A stretch of 64,000 nucleotides of DNA. Source: Gammaproteobacteria bacterium. Lineage in GTDB: Bacteria; Pseudomonadota; Gammaproteobacteria; Steroidobacterales; Steroidobacteraceae. This document shows positions 9,171 to 17,270 of the stretch, piece by piece; the first letter of the stretch is position 1, and each line of letters starts with the position of its first letter. Both the position numbers and the translations under genes were made by a program. Under the pieces are notes generated by a model that worked only from the letters and a program-made list of their open reading frames with translations, was not told the origin of the DNA and did not search any database. The stretch lies in the NCBI GenBank assembly GCA_025355165.1, contig JANYAD010000032.1, positions 1-64,000 of the forward strand, read 5' to 3'.

Positions 9171-9935
9171 ATGGAAGCGATAGCGAATGCATCGGCGCTG
9201 CGCGCCGAGGGCCGCAATTTTTATCTGTGGATGGCCGGCGTGTTTTTGTTGGTGGCGTTCGGCGGCTTCACACCGACGTATTGGGCCAAAATGGCCAGCG
9301 GAACATTCCACGCGGAACCCATCATTCACATCCACGGGATTTTGCTTTTTTCGTGGACCTGTTTCTATTTTCTGCAGACATCACTGGTCGCTGCCGGGCG
9401 CACCCTCGATCATCGTGCCTGGGGACTGGCGGGGATATCGCTGTTCACTGCCATGATGGTATCGATTTTGATCGGCCAGGAGGCGGTCCTTCACCGCAAC
9501 GAGTTGCTTGGATTCGGCGATGACGCGCGCCGCTTCGCGGCCGTGACCTTAACGGCATGGCCGCTCATGGCGGTCATGTTCACGCTCGCGATCGTGCACA
9601 TACGCAAGCCGGAGGCCCACAAGCGGCTGATGACGCTTCTCATGATTGGCATGATGACGCCAGCGCTTGCCCGGGTGTTCCTCACGTTTTTTACGCCGGC
9701 CGGCGCGGCGAGTGCCGGCCCACCTCCGCCCTTCGTCGCCCTGCCGCCCTCGTTGGTGGCGGACCTGTTGTTGGTCATCGCAATCGTGCGCGATTGGCGC
9801 CTGCTCGGCCGGCCCCACCCGGTTTACGTTTACGGTGGGATAGCGCTGGTTGCGCAGCAATTGCTGACAGCGCCGGTGGCCGCAACCGCAACCTGGATGC
9901 ACATCGCCAGGGCTTTTCAAAGTCTTGCAGGCTAG
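9171..9935 (+). CDS. Multi-pass membrane protein of unknown function
   Basis: A 254-residue protein with about seven predicted transmembrane segments (near 18-38, 50-70, 82-102, 123-143, 150-170, 190-207 and 218-238). Histidines sit at segment edges, including HIHGILLFSW and DHRAWG, a pattern that recalls small haem- or quinone-linked membrane proteins, but no CxxCH or clear family motif is present. A Pro/Ala-rich loop (AASAGPPPPFVALPP) lies between segments five and six. It starts 113 bases after ntrX with the site AGAGAGAACAAGAA before ATG, so it may be transcribed apart. I do not recognise the family with confidence. Confidence 0.75.
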   Translation: MEAIANASALRAEGRNFYLWMAGVFLLVAFGGFTPTYWAKMASGTFHAEPIIHIHGILLFSWTCFYFLQTSLVAAGRTLDHRAWGLAGISLFTAMMVSILIGQEAVLHRNELLGFGDDARRFAAVTLTAWPLMAVMFTLAIVHIRKPEAHKRLMTLLMIGMMTPALARVFLTFFTPAGAASAGPPPPFVALPPSLVADLLLVIAIVRDWRLLGRPHPVYVYGGIALVAQQLLTAPVAATATWMHIARAFQSLAG

Positions 9936-9950
9936 CGGAGCGCACCGCGG

Positions 9951-10520
9951 CTAGTCGCCCACCCGTATCACCAGCACGTCGACGTCGGCCTTGCGCAATA
10001 TCTGGCGCATGCGATTGAGCTCATCGAGCTTGGAAATCGGACCAATACGGATGCGATGCCAAGCATCGCTATGCGCGCCATTGTCCACCGTGACCTTTTG
10101 CACATTGGATTCGATGCCCTGCAGCGCCAGTTTGGCACGTACGCGATCGGCGTCCGAGAAGTTCTTGTAAGAGCCGGCTTGCAGCACGTAGGTTCCGCGG
10201 CGAGTTTCCGGAATGGATTTGGTGTCGGGCCTGACGTCCTTGTCCTTCTCCGGTACCACCACCTCAAATTTCGGCAGCATCTCGTAGAAGGCGTAGGACT
10301 TCGTTTCATCGCCCCCGGCATCGCCGGCCTCAGGGGGTTCGTTGCCGCGGGATTTTTTCCTGATGACTTTATCCGCGCTGACCGTCGGGGCGTCGAGCCG
10401 ATGATCTTTTAGATACACCACCAGCGCGACCGCGAGGCCGAGTCCCAACCCGCAGCCGACGCCTATCCAGCCGGCATATTTGGCAGGCTTGCTGCGTTTG
10501 GTTTTATAGTCGCGCGCCAT
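9951..10520 (-). CDS. SPOR-domain membrane protein (FtsN-like layout)
   Basis: A 189-residue single-pass protein: basic cytoplasmic N-terminus (MARDYKTKRSKPAKYAG), one transmembrane helix at about 17-37, a charged linker, then a SPOR domain at about 108-187 (TYVLQAGSYKNFSDADRVRAKL). SPOR domains bind denuded peptidoglycan at the division septum. The layout and its place directly downstream of argS match the FtsN-like gene that follows argS in many gammaproteobacteria. It is shorter than E. coli FtsN, and I do not see the essential FtsN region clearly, so I give no gene symbol. Four bases separate it from the argS stop. Confidence 0.87.
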   Translation of the reverse strand: MARDYKTKRSKPAKYAGWIGVGCGLGLGLAVALVVYLKDHRLDAPTVSADKVIRKKSRGNEPPEAGDAGGDETKSYAFYEMLPKFEVVVPEKDKDVRPDTKSIPETRRGTYVLQAGSYKNFSDADRVRAKLALQGIESNVQKVTVDNGAHSDAWHRIRIGPISKLDELNRMRQILRKADVDVLVIRVGD

Positions 10521-10524
10521 ATCC

Positions 10525-12285
10525 TCACATGGTTTCGGGTGCAGAGACGCCCAACAGCTTCAGGCCGTTGCGAATCACGATTTGTGTCGCGAGCGCAAGA
10601 TCAAGCCGCGCATCGCGGGCGCCCGCATCCTCGACGATGAATTGATGCGCGCTGTAGTAGGTATGGAAGTCGTTGGCCAAATCTCGCAGGTAGTACACCA
10701 GGGAATGCGGCGCGCGCTGCGCTGCACCCACTTTGAGAACTTCAGGGTAGGCGCAGATACGCTTGATGAGCTGCTGTTCTTGCGGTTCTTTGAGGTTGCC
10801 CAACCAGGCGATACCGTGCGAGAGGTCATGCGCAAGTCCCCTATCTTTAAGTTGCCGCATGACGCTCGAGACCCGTGCGTGCGCATATTGGATGTAATAC
10901 ACCGGGTTTTCATTGGAGCGGGACTTGGCCAGCTCCATGTCGAAATCCAAATGTTGATCGTTGCTGCGCATGACGTAGAAAAGGCGCGCCGCGTCGTTGC
11001 CGACTTCTTTGCGCAAGTCCCGCAAGGTCACATAGTCGCCGGAGCGCTTCGACATCTTGGCCTTTTCACCGCCCCTGAACAGAGAAACAATTTGCACCAG
11101 CAACACTTCGAACCGTTCAGGCTGACCTTTGAGCGCAATCAACGCGGCGCGCAAACGCGTGATGTAGCCGTGGTGGTCGGCGCCCCAGATGTAGAGCAAG
11201 TGTTCATAGCCGCGCTCGAGCTTATTGAGCACATAGGCGATGTCCGAAGCGAAATAAGTCTTTACCCCGTTTTCGCGCACCATAACGCGGTCTTTCTCGT
11301 CGCCGAAATCCGTGCTCTTGAACCACAGCGCGCCATCTTTACTATACGTGTGCCCCGAGTGCTTGAGCACCTCGATCGATCTGTCGATCGCACCGCTGTC
11401 GCTCAAAGAGCGTTCCGAAAACCAACAATCGAAGGTCACACCAAACTCGCCGAGATCCTCGCGGATGTCCCCGACGATGCCATCGAGCGCCGTTCTCAAG
11501 ACGCGCTGGAATGCGGCTTCGCCGATGAGCACGCGCGCCCGACTCATGAGCGCATCGATATAGACATCCTTGTCGCCGCCTTGCGGCTCATCAGGCGGCA
11601 GGCCCTCGAACACCTGAGCCGCGGGACGTCGCAAGTCCATCCCTTCGGCGGCGAACAATTGTTCGCCCACCGCGATCAAATATTCCCCGACATAGGCGTT
11701 CGATGGAAAAGTGAAGCGTTCACCGCAACGCTCCAGATAGCGAAGCCAGGCACTGAGGGCCAAGATGTCCATTTGGCGTCCGGCATCGTTGATGTAGTAC
11801 TCGCGATGCACCGCATACCCGACAGCCTCGAGCAAGTTGCTGACCGATGCCCCGAATGCCGCATGCCGGCCGTGCGCCACGTGCAGCGGTCCGGTCGGAT
11901 TGGCTGAAACGAATTCCACCTGAACACGGCGGCCGGCTCCGAGGTCCGATCGGCCGTAGGCCTCGCCTTGCGCCAGCACCTTGCCGATTTCTTCGCTGTA
12001 GGCATCCGCGCTGAGGAAAAAATTGATGAAGCCCGCGCCGGCGATTTCCACCTTCGCGATCGCCCCGTCCTTCGGCAGAGCCGCGAGCAGAGCCTCAGCC
12101 ACCTTGCGCGGATTCCGACGTGTGGCCTTGCCCAAGCGCATCGCAAGATTGCTGGCGAAGTCACCGTGTTGCGCATCGCGTGTGCCCTGCACCTCGATGC
12201 CGACCGCGCGCGATGCGGTGGGTACCAGCTCTTCGGGCAGCGCGTCGAGCGCGCGCTTCAACAATGCTTCGATCAAGGTTTTCAT
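10525..12285 (-). CDS. argS: Arginyl-tRNA synthetase
   Basis: Charges tRNA-Arg with arginine. 586 residues is normal. The N-terminal additional domain (about 1-100) precedes the class I core, with the HIGH signature as HVAHGRHAAFG after NPTGPL and the KMSKS-like loop KMSKRSGDYVTL. The C-terminal anticodon-binding part begins with the conserved NPVYYIQYAHAR. A Gly-to-Ala change in the HIGH motif (HVAHGR) is within known variation. It is probably cotranscribed with the SPOR gene. The 441-aa plus-strand ORF lying over it is a shadow. Confidence 0.97.
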   Translation of the reverse strand: MKTLIEALLKRALDALPEELVPTASRAVGIEVQGTRDAQHGDFASNLAMRLGKATRRNPRKVAEALLAALPKDGAIAKVEIAGAGFINFFLSADAYSEEIGKVLAQGEAYGRSDLGAGRRVQVEFVSANPTGPLHVAHGRHAAFGASVSNLLEAVGYAVHREYYINDAGRQMDILALSAWLRYLERCGERFTFPSNAYVGEYLIAVGEQLFAAEGMDLRRPAAQVFEGLPPDEPQGGDKDVYIDALMSRARVLIGEAAFQRVLRTALDGIVGDIREDLGEFGVTFDCWFSERSLSDSGAIDRSIEVLKHSGHTYSKDGALWFKSTDFGDEKDRVMVRENGVKTYFASDIAYVLNKLERGYEHLLYIWGADHHGYITRLRAALIALKGQPERFEVLLVQIVSLFRGGEKAKMSKRSGDYVTLRDLRKEVGNDAARLFYVMRSNDQHLDFDMELAKSRSNENPVYYIQYAHARVSSVMRQLKDRGLAHDLSHGIAWLGNLKEPQEQQLIKRICAYPEVLKVGAAQRAPHSLVYYLRDLANDFHTYYSAHQFIVEDAGARDARLDLALATQIVIRNGLKLLGVSAPETM

Positions 12286-12327
12286 CGGGTTCCGTCTGCA
12301 AAGGCTGCGCAGTTTACCGCAAAGCGC

Positions 12328-14568
12328 TCAATCGACTTCCAGGGGATCGACGTCGATCGACCAACGCAATCCCTTAGGCCCCCTCAATGCCTCCACATGC
12401 GGCAACCAACTATTCAAAAAGCGCTGCAGGGTAGGCCGCGCCGCGGTTTCGATCAACAAATGCGCCCGCAAGTGATCGGCCCGGCGCGCGATCAAGGCGG
12501 GCGCAGGACCTAGGATTTTGATGTCCGGCTCTCCCAGGGCATGGCCCGACCCTGCGGCCGCTTTCAAGAAGGAATCCAATGCCGCACCGTCCTTGGCTTC
12601 GGCGCGCAGCAGCGCGAGGCGCGAATAGGGCGGCCAGCCTGCCTCACGGCGCTCTTCAAGCGCGCTCGATGCAAAGCTTTCATAGCCATCGGTGATGAGC
12701 CGATTCAGCAGAGGGTGCTCCGGAAACTCGGTTTGGATCAGCACTTCTCCGGCGCGTGCCTCCCGACCGGCGCGTCCCGCAACTTGGGTGATGGTCTGGG
12801 CAAGGCGCTCGGTGGCGCGGAAATCGCTGGCAAACAGTCCCTGGTCGGCGTCCAGGATCACCACCAGGGTAACTTCGGGAAAGTGGTGACCCTTGGTCAG
12901 CATTTGCGTCCCCACCAAGATTCGCGCCTCACCGCTATGCACGCGATCAAGCACGGTCTTGATGGAGCCGCGCGCCGCTGCGGTATCGCGGTCGAGCCTG
13001 GCCAAGGGTGCCTGGGGGAACAGGCGAGTTAAGGTTTCCTCAACCCGCTCGGTACCTTGTCCCACGGGCAGCAGCGCCTGACCGCAACTCGCGCAAATCG
13101 TCGGCACGGGTTCCTGGGCACCGCAGTGGTGGCACCGCAGCTGCTGCGCTCGCCGGTGCAGGGTCATACGCGCATCGCAGTGTGCGCACGGCGCGACCCA
13201 GCCGCAGGCATTGCAGAACAAGCCCGGCGCGTAACCGCGGCGGTTCAAAAACACGATCACTTGGCCGCCGGCCCGCAGATGATGATCCATGGCCTGCATG
13301 GCGGGCGTCGACAAGCCCTGGTCGGCCGCGTGCCGGCGAAGGTCCACCAGTGACATTCGAGGCGGTTTGGCGCCTCCGGGCCGCTGCGGCAGGAGATGCT
13401 TGACATAGCGTCCGCTCAGGGCGTTTTCCAAACTCTCCAACGAGGGCGTGGCGGAGCCCAGGATCACCGGCACGCCGGCGCCCCGCGCCCGCATCACGCT
13501 CAAGTCTCGCGCCGAATAGCGAAATCCCTCGTGCTGCTTGTACGAGGCGTCGTGCTCCTCATCGACCACGATGAGCGCGAGCCTCGGCAACGAGGTGAAC
13601 ACCGCCGAGCGCGTGCCGATAACGATGCGTGCCTGGCCGCTGTGTGCGGAACGCCACGCGTCGCGGCGCTCCGCGTCCGTGAGCCCCGAGTGCACGACGG
13701 CGACCCCGGTAGTGAATCGTTGCCGAAAGCGAGCGACGAGTTGGGGCGTCAGGGCAATCTCGGGGACCAGCACCAACGCTTGGCCGCCCGCCTCGATGGC
13801 GGCCGCAATAATTCGCAAGTACACCTCGGTCTTGCCGCTGCCGGTCACGCCGTAGAGCAGGTGCACGCCAAAGCTCGACAGGGTGGCGGTGATGGTTTCG
13901 ACCGCCTGAAATTGCGCACCGGTGAGGGCGAGCCCCCCCTGACGCACCTGCAGTGCTCCTGCTTCCCGGGCCTCCTCGGTGATACTGCCTACGATCCAGC
14001 CGCGCAATTGTAAATTCCTGAGCTGTGCCGGCTTGAAGGGTTCGCTCAGTTCGTCCGTGGCTGCGTTTGGGTGTTCGGCCAGCCAGGCGAGTAGAGCGCG
14101 CTGTTGCGGCGCCCGCCGTGAGCTGGGATGGGCGAGCTCCTCGCTCCCTAACTCCGTCAGGCTCCAGTGCTCAGTGCTGCCGAGCGCGGCCTGACCTAGG
14201 CGCAAACTGACCGGCAACGCCGCGGCGTATACCTCGCCGATGGGATGGTGATAGTACTCCGATGCCCAGCGCAGCAGCTCGAAGGTGATCGGATCGTACA
14301 CCGGCCGCTCATCCAAAAACTCCAAGGCTGCCTTGAGCCTAAGTAACGGTACCGCCGACTCCGAAGCGATGCCAACCAAAATACCGATCAGCCGTTGACG
14401 GCCAAAGGGGACGGCCACGCGAACGCCGAGCGGCGGAAATTCTTGCGACTGGGTCGGCGGGAGGTAGTCGAACACCCGACGTAGCGGCGTGTCGATGGCG
14501 ACCTGTAAAACCACTGAGGTTTTTGTCCACAATTCCTGTGGATAACTCTGTGCAGAAGCGGGGGTCAT
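12328..14568 (-). CDS. priA: Primosomal replication restart helicase PriA
   Basis: 3'-5' DNA helicase that reloads the replicative helicase at stalled forks. 746 residues. The N-terminal 3'-binding domain (about 20-120) is followed by helicase motifs: Walker A YGVTGSGKTEVYLR, DEEH box VDEEHDASYKQHEG and GSATPSLES. The zinc-binding insert has its eight cysteines in paired CxxC-type groups (FCNACGW, CAHCDA, CHHCGA, CASCGQ). Motifs V and VI follow (GTQMLTKGHHFPEV, TQVAGRAGREARAG). ATG at 14568 has an AGGG site six bases upstream. A nearby start at residue 14 (MWTKT-like region) is not available, so the extra N-terminal residues are accepted. Confidence 0.96.
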   Translation of the reverse strand: MTPASAQSYPQELWTKTSVVLQVAIDTPLRRVFDYLPPTQSQEFPPLGVRVAVPFGRQRLIGILVGIASESAVPLLRLKAALEFLDERPVYDPITFELLRWASEYYHHPIGEVYAAALPVSLRLGQAALGSTEHWSLTELGSEELAHPSSRRAPQQRALLAWLAEHPNAATDELSEPFKPAQLRNLQLRGWIVGSITEEAREAGALQVRQGGLALTGAQFQAVETITATLSSFGVHLLYGVTGSGKTEVYLRIIAAAIEAGGQALVLVPEIALTPQLVARFRQRFTTGVAVVHSGLTDAERRDAWRSAHSGQARIVIGTRSAVFTSLPRLALIVVDEEHDASYKQHEGFRYSARDLSVMRARGAGVPVILGSATPSLESLENALSGRYVKHLLPQRPGGAKPPRMSLVDLRRHAADQGLSTPAMQAMDHHLRAGGQVIVFLNRRGYAPGLFCNACGWVAPCAHCDARMTLHRRAQQLRCHHCGAQEPVPTICASCGQALLPVGQGTERVEETLTRLFPQAPLARLDRDTAAARGSIKTVLDRVHSGEARILVGTQMLTKGHHFPEVTLVVILDADQGLFASDFRATERLAQTITQVAGRAGREARAGEVLIQTEFPEHPLLNRLITDGYESFASSALEERREAGWPPYSRLALLRAEAKDGAALDSFLKAAAGSGHALGEPDIKILGPAPALIARRADHLRAHLLIETAARPTLQRFLNSWLPHVEALRGPKGLRWSIDVDPLEVD

Positions 14569-14633
14569 TTACCCTAAGTGCCCGTTCTGTTTCGGGTCCG
14601 TGTCAAATTGGTGGAAAAATGCTCTAAATCGAA

Positions 14634-14652
14634 ATGATTCTATTAAAATCAT
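14634..14652. repeat. Short inverted repeat between priA and the sigma-factor gene
   Basis: ATGATT-ctattaa-AATCAT, six-base arms around a seven-base centre, in the 238-base AT-richer gap between the divergent priA and sigma-factor genes. Placement suggests an operator or part of a promoter, but I see no clear -35/-10 pair tied to it. The rest of the gap holds no gene. Confidence 0.3.
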
Positions 14653-14806
14653 GGGATTACAGTTCCCTCTGGATACCGCTCCGAGGTATTGATCGAAAAT
14701 ATTGCAAAGAGAGTCACATTCGATGTGCGTAAGTCGCTGATACGGCGGAGGGGCTTGCAAGCTAAGCGGCGTCAACCTTACGGCAGACAACGCGTTTATA
14801 CCTGGA

Positions 14807-15439
14807 ATGGAGATGCTGCGCATGCCCCGCTTTGATACGCTCAATTCAGCTTGGATGGTCTGGGATAGTCCCGCTCCAGCACCTGAGGGAGCGGTTCTGG
14901 AGTACACGAGAGAACTTGAAAGATTTCTGGCGGACATCGAGCGGCGCGCCTTTCGCATCGCTCAAGTGGCATTGCGCGACGCGGATGATGCCCTGGATGC
15001 CGTGCAAGACGCCATGTTCAAACTTACTAAAAGCTATGCCTCGCGCCCCAGCAGCGAATGGCGGCCGCTGTTTTTCCGAATTCTGGAAAACTGCATACGT
15101 GATTTGCAGCGCCGCAGAACAGTGCGTCAGCGGGTGATGACCTGGCTGCCCGGGCCTAAAGAGGATCCTGACAATGAAGCGCAGGATCCCTTGGACCAGG
15201 TGGCCGACTCAGCGCCACCGATACCTGAGAAACTGATGCAGGCGCAAGCGATGCAGCAGCTGGAGAAATCATTGCGGGCCTTGCCGGCGCGGCAGCGCGA
15301 GGCCTTTGTGTTACGCACTTTTGAAGGCATGGACGTGGCTGAGACGGCGAGCGCCATGGGCTGTTCGCAAGGCAGCGTGAAGACGCATTATTCGCGCGCA
15401 GTGCATGCGCTGCGCGCACAGTTGGGTGAGGTTTGGTAA
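14807..15439 (+). CDS. ECF-type RNA polymerase sigma factor
   Basis: A 210-residue sigma-70-family factor of the RpoE/ECF group. Region 2 lies at about 45-115 (DADDALDAVQDAMFKLTKSY then FFRILENCIRDLQRRR). Region 4 is at about 150-205 (LPARQREAFVLRTFEGMDVAETASAMGCSQGSVKTHYSRA) with a clear helix-turn-helix. The start is uncertain: ATGs at 14807, 14813 and 14822 are all in frame. The stop overlaps the DUF3619 gene (TAATG), and two further small envelope genes follow with overlaps, so this is a four-gene operon. In related genomes this set is conserved. The regulon is unknown; the partners suggest an envelope or membrane role. Confidence 0.9.
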   Translation: MEMLRMPRFDTLNSAWMVWDSPAPAPEGAVLEYTRELERFLADIERRAFRIAQVALRDADDALDAVQDAMFKLTKSYASRPSSEWRPLFFRILENCIRDLQRRRTVRQRVMTWLPGPKEDPDNEAQDPLDQVADSAPPIPEKLMQAQAMQQLEKSLRALPARQREAFVLRTFEGMDVAETASAMGCSQGSVKTHYSRAVHALRAQLGEVW

Positions 15440-15837
15440 TGAGCGAACAAGATCATCAGGCATTCGAAAAGCGCAGCCGCGAGCTGTTTCAGGAAAGCGT
15501 CGACGGGCTCGACATGCGCATTCGCTCGCGCCTGACGCAAGCACGCAGTGCCGCGCTCGAGGCCGCCTCGAGCAGCCGGCCTGCGCTGTTGGGTTGGAAG
15601 GTGTGGGCGCCGGCTGCGGGCGTGAGCGCCGCCGCCATTTTAGGTATGGTTCTCTGGCTGGGCTCCCCTGTACAGCATCGCAGTGCGATCCTTGCCGACG
15701 CACAGTCAAGTTTCGAAGACCTTGACCTCCTGGCATCTTCGGATGAAGGTTCGGGTGATGCGATTGAGATGCTACAAGACGACATCGACTTTTATGATTT
15801 TGCGGATAAGGCGGTCAATTCGGTCCCGCCCGCCTAA
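15439..15837 (+). CDS. DUF3619-like membrane protein, possible anti-sigma partner
   Basis: A 132-residue protein with a charged cytoplasmic first part (about 1-50), one transmembrane segment at about 53-73 (VWAPAAGVSAAAILGMVLWLG) and an acidic outer part ending in LQDDIDFYDFADKAVN. The layout and position directly behind a sigma-factor gene match DUF3619 and simple transmembrane anti-sigma proteins. There is no zinc-binding HxxxCxxC motif, so it is not a ZAS-type anti-sigma. The true ATG at 15439 overlaps the sigma-factor stop; the track ORF starts two codons earlier at TTG. The anti-sigma role is inference from position and topology. Confidence 0.75.
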   Translation: MSEQDHQAFEKRSRELFQESVDGLDMRIRSRLTQARSAALEAASSSRPALLGWKVWAPAAGVSAAAILGMVLWLGSPVQHRSAILADAQSSFEDLDLLASSDEGSGDAIEMLQDDIDFYDFADKAVNSVPPA

Positions 15838-16159
15838 CTTGCTGCTCGGAGGGGCGTGGAGGGGATGGCTGCTCGTTGCTGCGTGTGCGAGCGCCGGTGC
15901 GGGGACGCCGGGCGCCGGCACCCCGCCCGGCGCGTCTACGCAGCCCCCGGCGGTTGCTTCGGGTAGGCCCGCCAGCGGTTCGCAGCCCCCGGCTACATCG
16001 GCAGCGGGCTCGTCGGACGCGGGAGCGCCGGATGAGAGTTTGCTCGAGTTTTTAGGCTCGGACGATGTGGGTGATGCAGCGTGGTGGGAGTTTTTGAAGA
16101 AGGCGCCGCCGTTGGGAAAAAATGCTTCGGCCAGGCTGCCGCAGGACGCTAAGAAATGA
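15794..16159 (+). CDS. Small exported low-complexity protein of the sigma operon
   Basis: About 121 residues. An Arg-rich start and hydrophobic stretch (WRGWLLVAACASAGAG) look like a signal peptide. An Ala/Gly/Pro/Ser-rich linker follows, then an acidic-aromatic end, LLEFLGSDDVGDAAWWEFLKK, which is the only part likely to be conserved. The start is uncertain: ATG 15794 lies inside the previous gene, while TTG 15839 would begin right after its stop and also gives a signal peptide. It overlaps the DUF3106 gene by four bases. Function unknown; codon bias and placement argue that it is real. Confidence 0.6.
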   Translation: MILRIRRSIRSRPPNLLLGGAWRGWLLVAACASAGAGTPGAGTPPGASTQPPAVASGRPASGSQPPATSAAGSSDAGAPDESLLEFLGSDDVGDAAWWEFLKKAPPLGKNASARLPQDAKK

Positions 16160-16686
16160 TAAGGGTATTGCTGGTCTGCGCGAGTCTCTGCGGTGCCGTT
16201 ACCGGCTTCGCTCAAGAACCCGTGCCCGGGGCGGACACAGCCATGCCCGCCGCTGCCCCCTCGCCAAAAGCGTGGAATTCGCTGTCGCATGAGCAGCAGC
16301 AGTTGCTGCACAATTACCAGGATAAGTGGGCTAGCTTGCCGACCGAGCGCCAGCAAACGCTCGCCAAAGGTAGCCAGCGGTGGATATCGATGACGCCGCA
16401 GCAGCGAGCCGGGGCGCAGCAACGGTTTTCCCAATGGCGCGCCATGCCGCCCGAGCAGCGGCAGGTGGTGCGTCAGCGCTACCAGCAGTACAAGACACTG
16501 CCGCCCGAGCGGCAACAGCAAGTGCGGGAATCCTTCACACGTTTTCGGCAAATGCCGCCGGAAAGGCGCACACAACTGCGCCAGCAATGGCGTCAAATGA
16601 CACCCGAGCAACGCAATCGCGCCGTGCAGCCGATGCGCACGCCGCCGCCCATGCGGGGTTCGCCGCCGCACCACGCTCCGCGGTAG
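16156..16686 (+). CDS. DUF3106 repeat protein, exported
   Basis: A 176-residue protein with a signal peptide (MIRVLLVCASLCGAVTGFAQ) and four to five tandem repeats of about 22-25 residues built on a W/F...MPPEQRQ...R pattern (for example MPPEQRQVVRQRYQQYKTLPPERQQ). They probably form a helical, basic, Gln/Arg-rich periplasmic domain, the hallmark of DUF3106. The C-terminus is Pro/His-rich. It is the last gene of the sigma-factor operon. Function unknown; a folding-sensor role like that of CpxP-type LTXXQ proteins is conceivable but not shown. Confidence 0.8.
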   Translation: MIRVLLVCASLCGAVTGFAQEPVPGADTAMPAAAPSPKAWNSLSHEQQQLLHNYQDKWASLPTERQQTLAKGSQRWISMTPQQRAGAQQRFSQWRAMPPEQRQVVRQRYQQYKTLPPERQQQVRESFTRFRQMPPERRTQLRQQWRQMTPEQRNRAVQPMRTPPPMRGSPPHHAPR

Positions 16687-16731
16687 GTTCGCGATGGCCC
16701 GTGGGGTGGCTACCGCGATTGTCTTTGACGT

Positions 16732-16761
16732 AGCCCGGGTACTTGAGGTCCGATCCGGGCT
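16732..16761 (+). terminator. Possible terminator hairpin after the sigma-factor operon
   Basis: AGCCCGG at 16732-16738 pairs with CCGGGCT at 16755-16761 across a 16-base loop, 45 bases after the DUF3106 stop. There is no good T-run behind it, so it may be only a weak or Rho-assisted end. The rest of 16687-16903 holds no gene I can support. Confidence 0.3.
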
Positions 16762-16903
16762 CGATGCGTCCATTTCTTAAACGTGCCCGCGCCACACCTT
16801 TCCTTTCAACAGCGACCTTTGCGCGAAGCGATCTTGAACTCGTAAATCGCCGCACGATCGCCATGCTCTAGATCTCGGTCACATCGATAAGGGATTTAAG
16901 ATC

Positions 16904-17144
16904 ATGGAAAAGATCGTTCCGCTGTTGATCGTCATGGCATTCCTGCTGATCATGGCGACGCTGTTGGTGCTCCTCATGAGATGGGCACGCAGGTCATCGC
17001 GACGCGGCGCCTTCCTCGCATGGGGAGTGCAGTTGATGGGCGCAGGGATGTCCTCTACGGCCTCCGCAGGAACAGCTCGAAGAAGTAAATCGGCAGGCGA
17101 AAATCAAAAAGTCGTCAGAGTCGGGCGGCCCTGAAGACCGATGA
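16904..17144 (+). pseudogene. Small membrane protein, apparently frameshifted
   Basis: The track ORF (16904..17134, 76 aa) starts with a good transmembrane helix (PLLIVMAFLLIMATLLVLLMRW), but its second half (STASAGTARRSKSAGENQ) looks like out-of-frame sequence. Shifting one base near 17050 gives PPQEQLEEVNRQAKIKKSSESGGPED and a TGA at 17142-17144. This is a well-formed charged tail that fits the sequence before the break (GVQLMGAG). I infer one small protein of about 80 residues interrupted by a single-base indel, either real or a sequencing error. An AAGGGA site lies before ATG 16904. The family is unknown to me. Confidence 0.5.
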
Positions 17145-17270
17145 ACTGGCGCCTCATTTTTCGGGCACGTAAAGGACGCCGCAAGCTTATCGCTGACCGC
17201 CATGTGGAAGGCCGTGTGAGCAGATATTCGAAAATCACCAACTTGAAGGCGACATGTGCATCACCGGCGT

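Noticed and set aside
10582-11907. 441-aa plus-strand ORF
   Set aside because: It lies over argS on the other strand, has no family motifs and follows from GC-rich codon bias.
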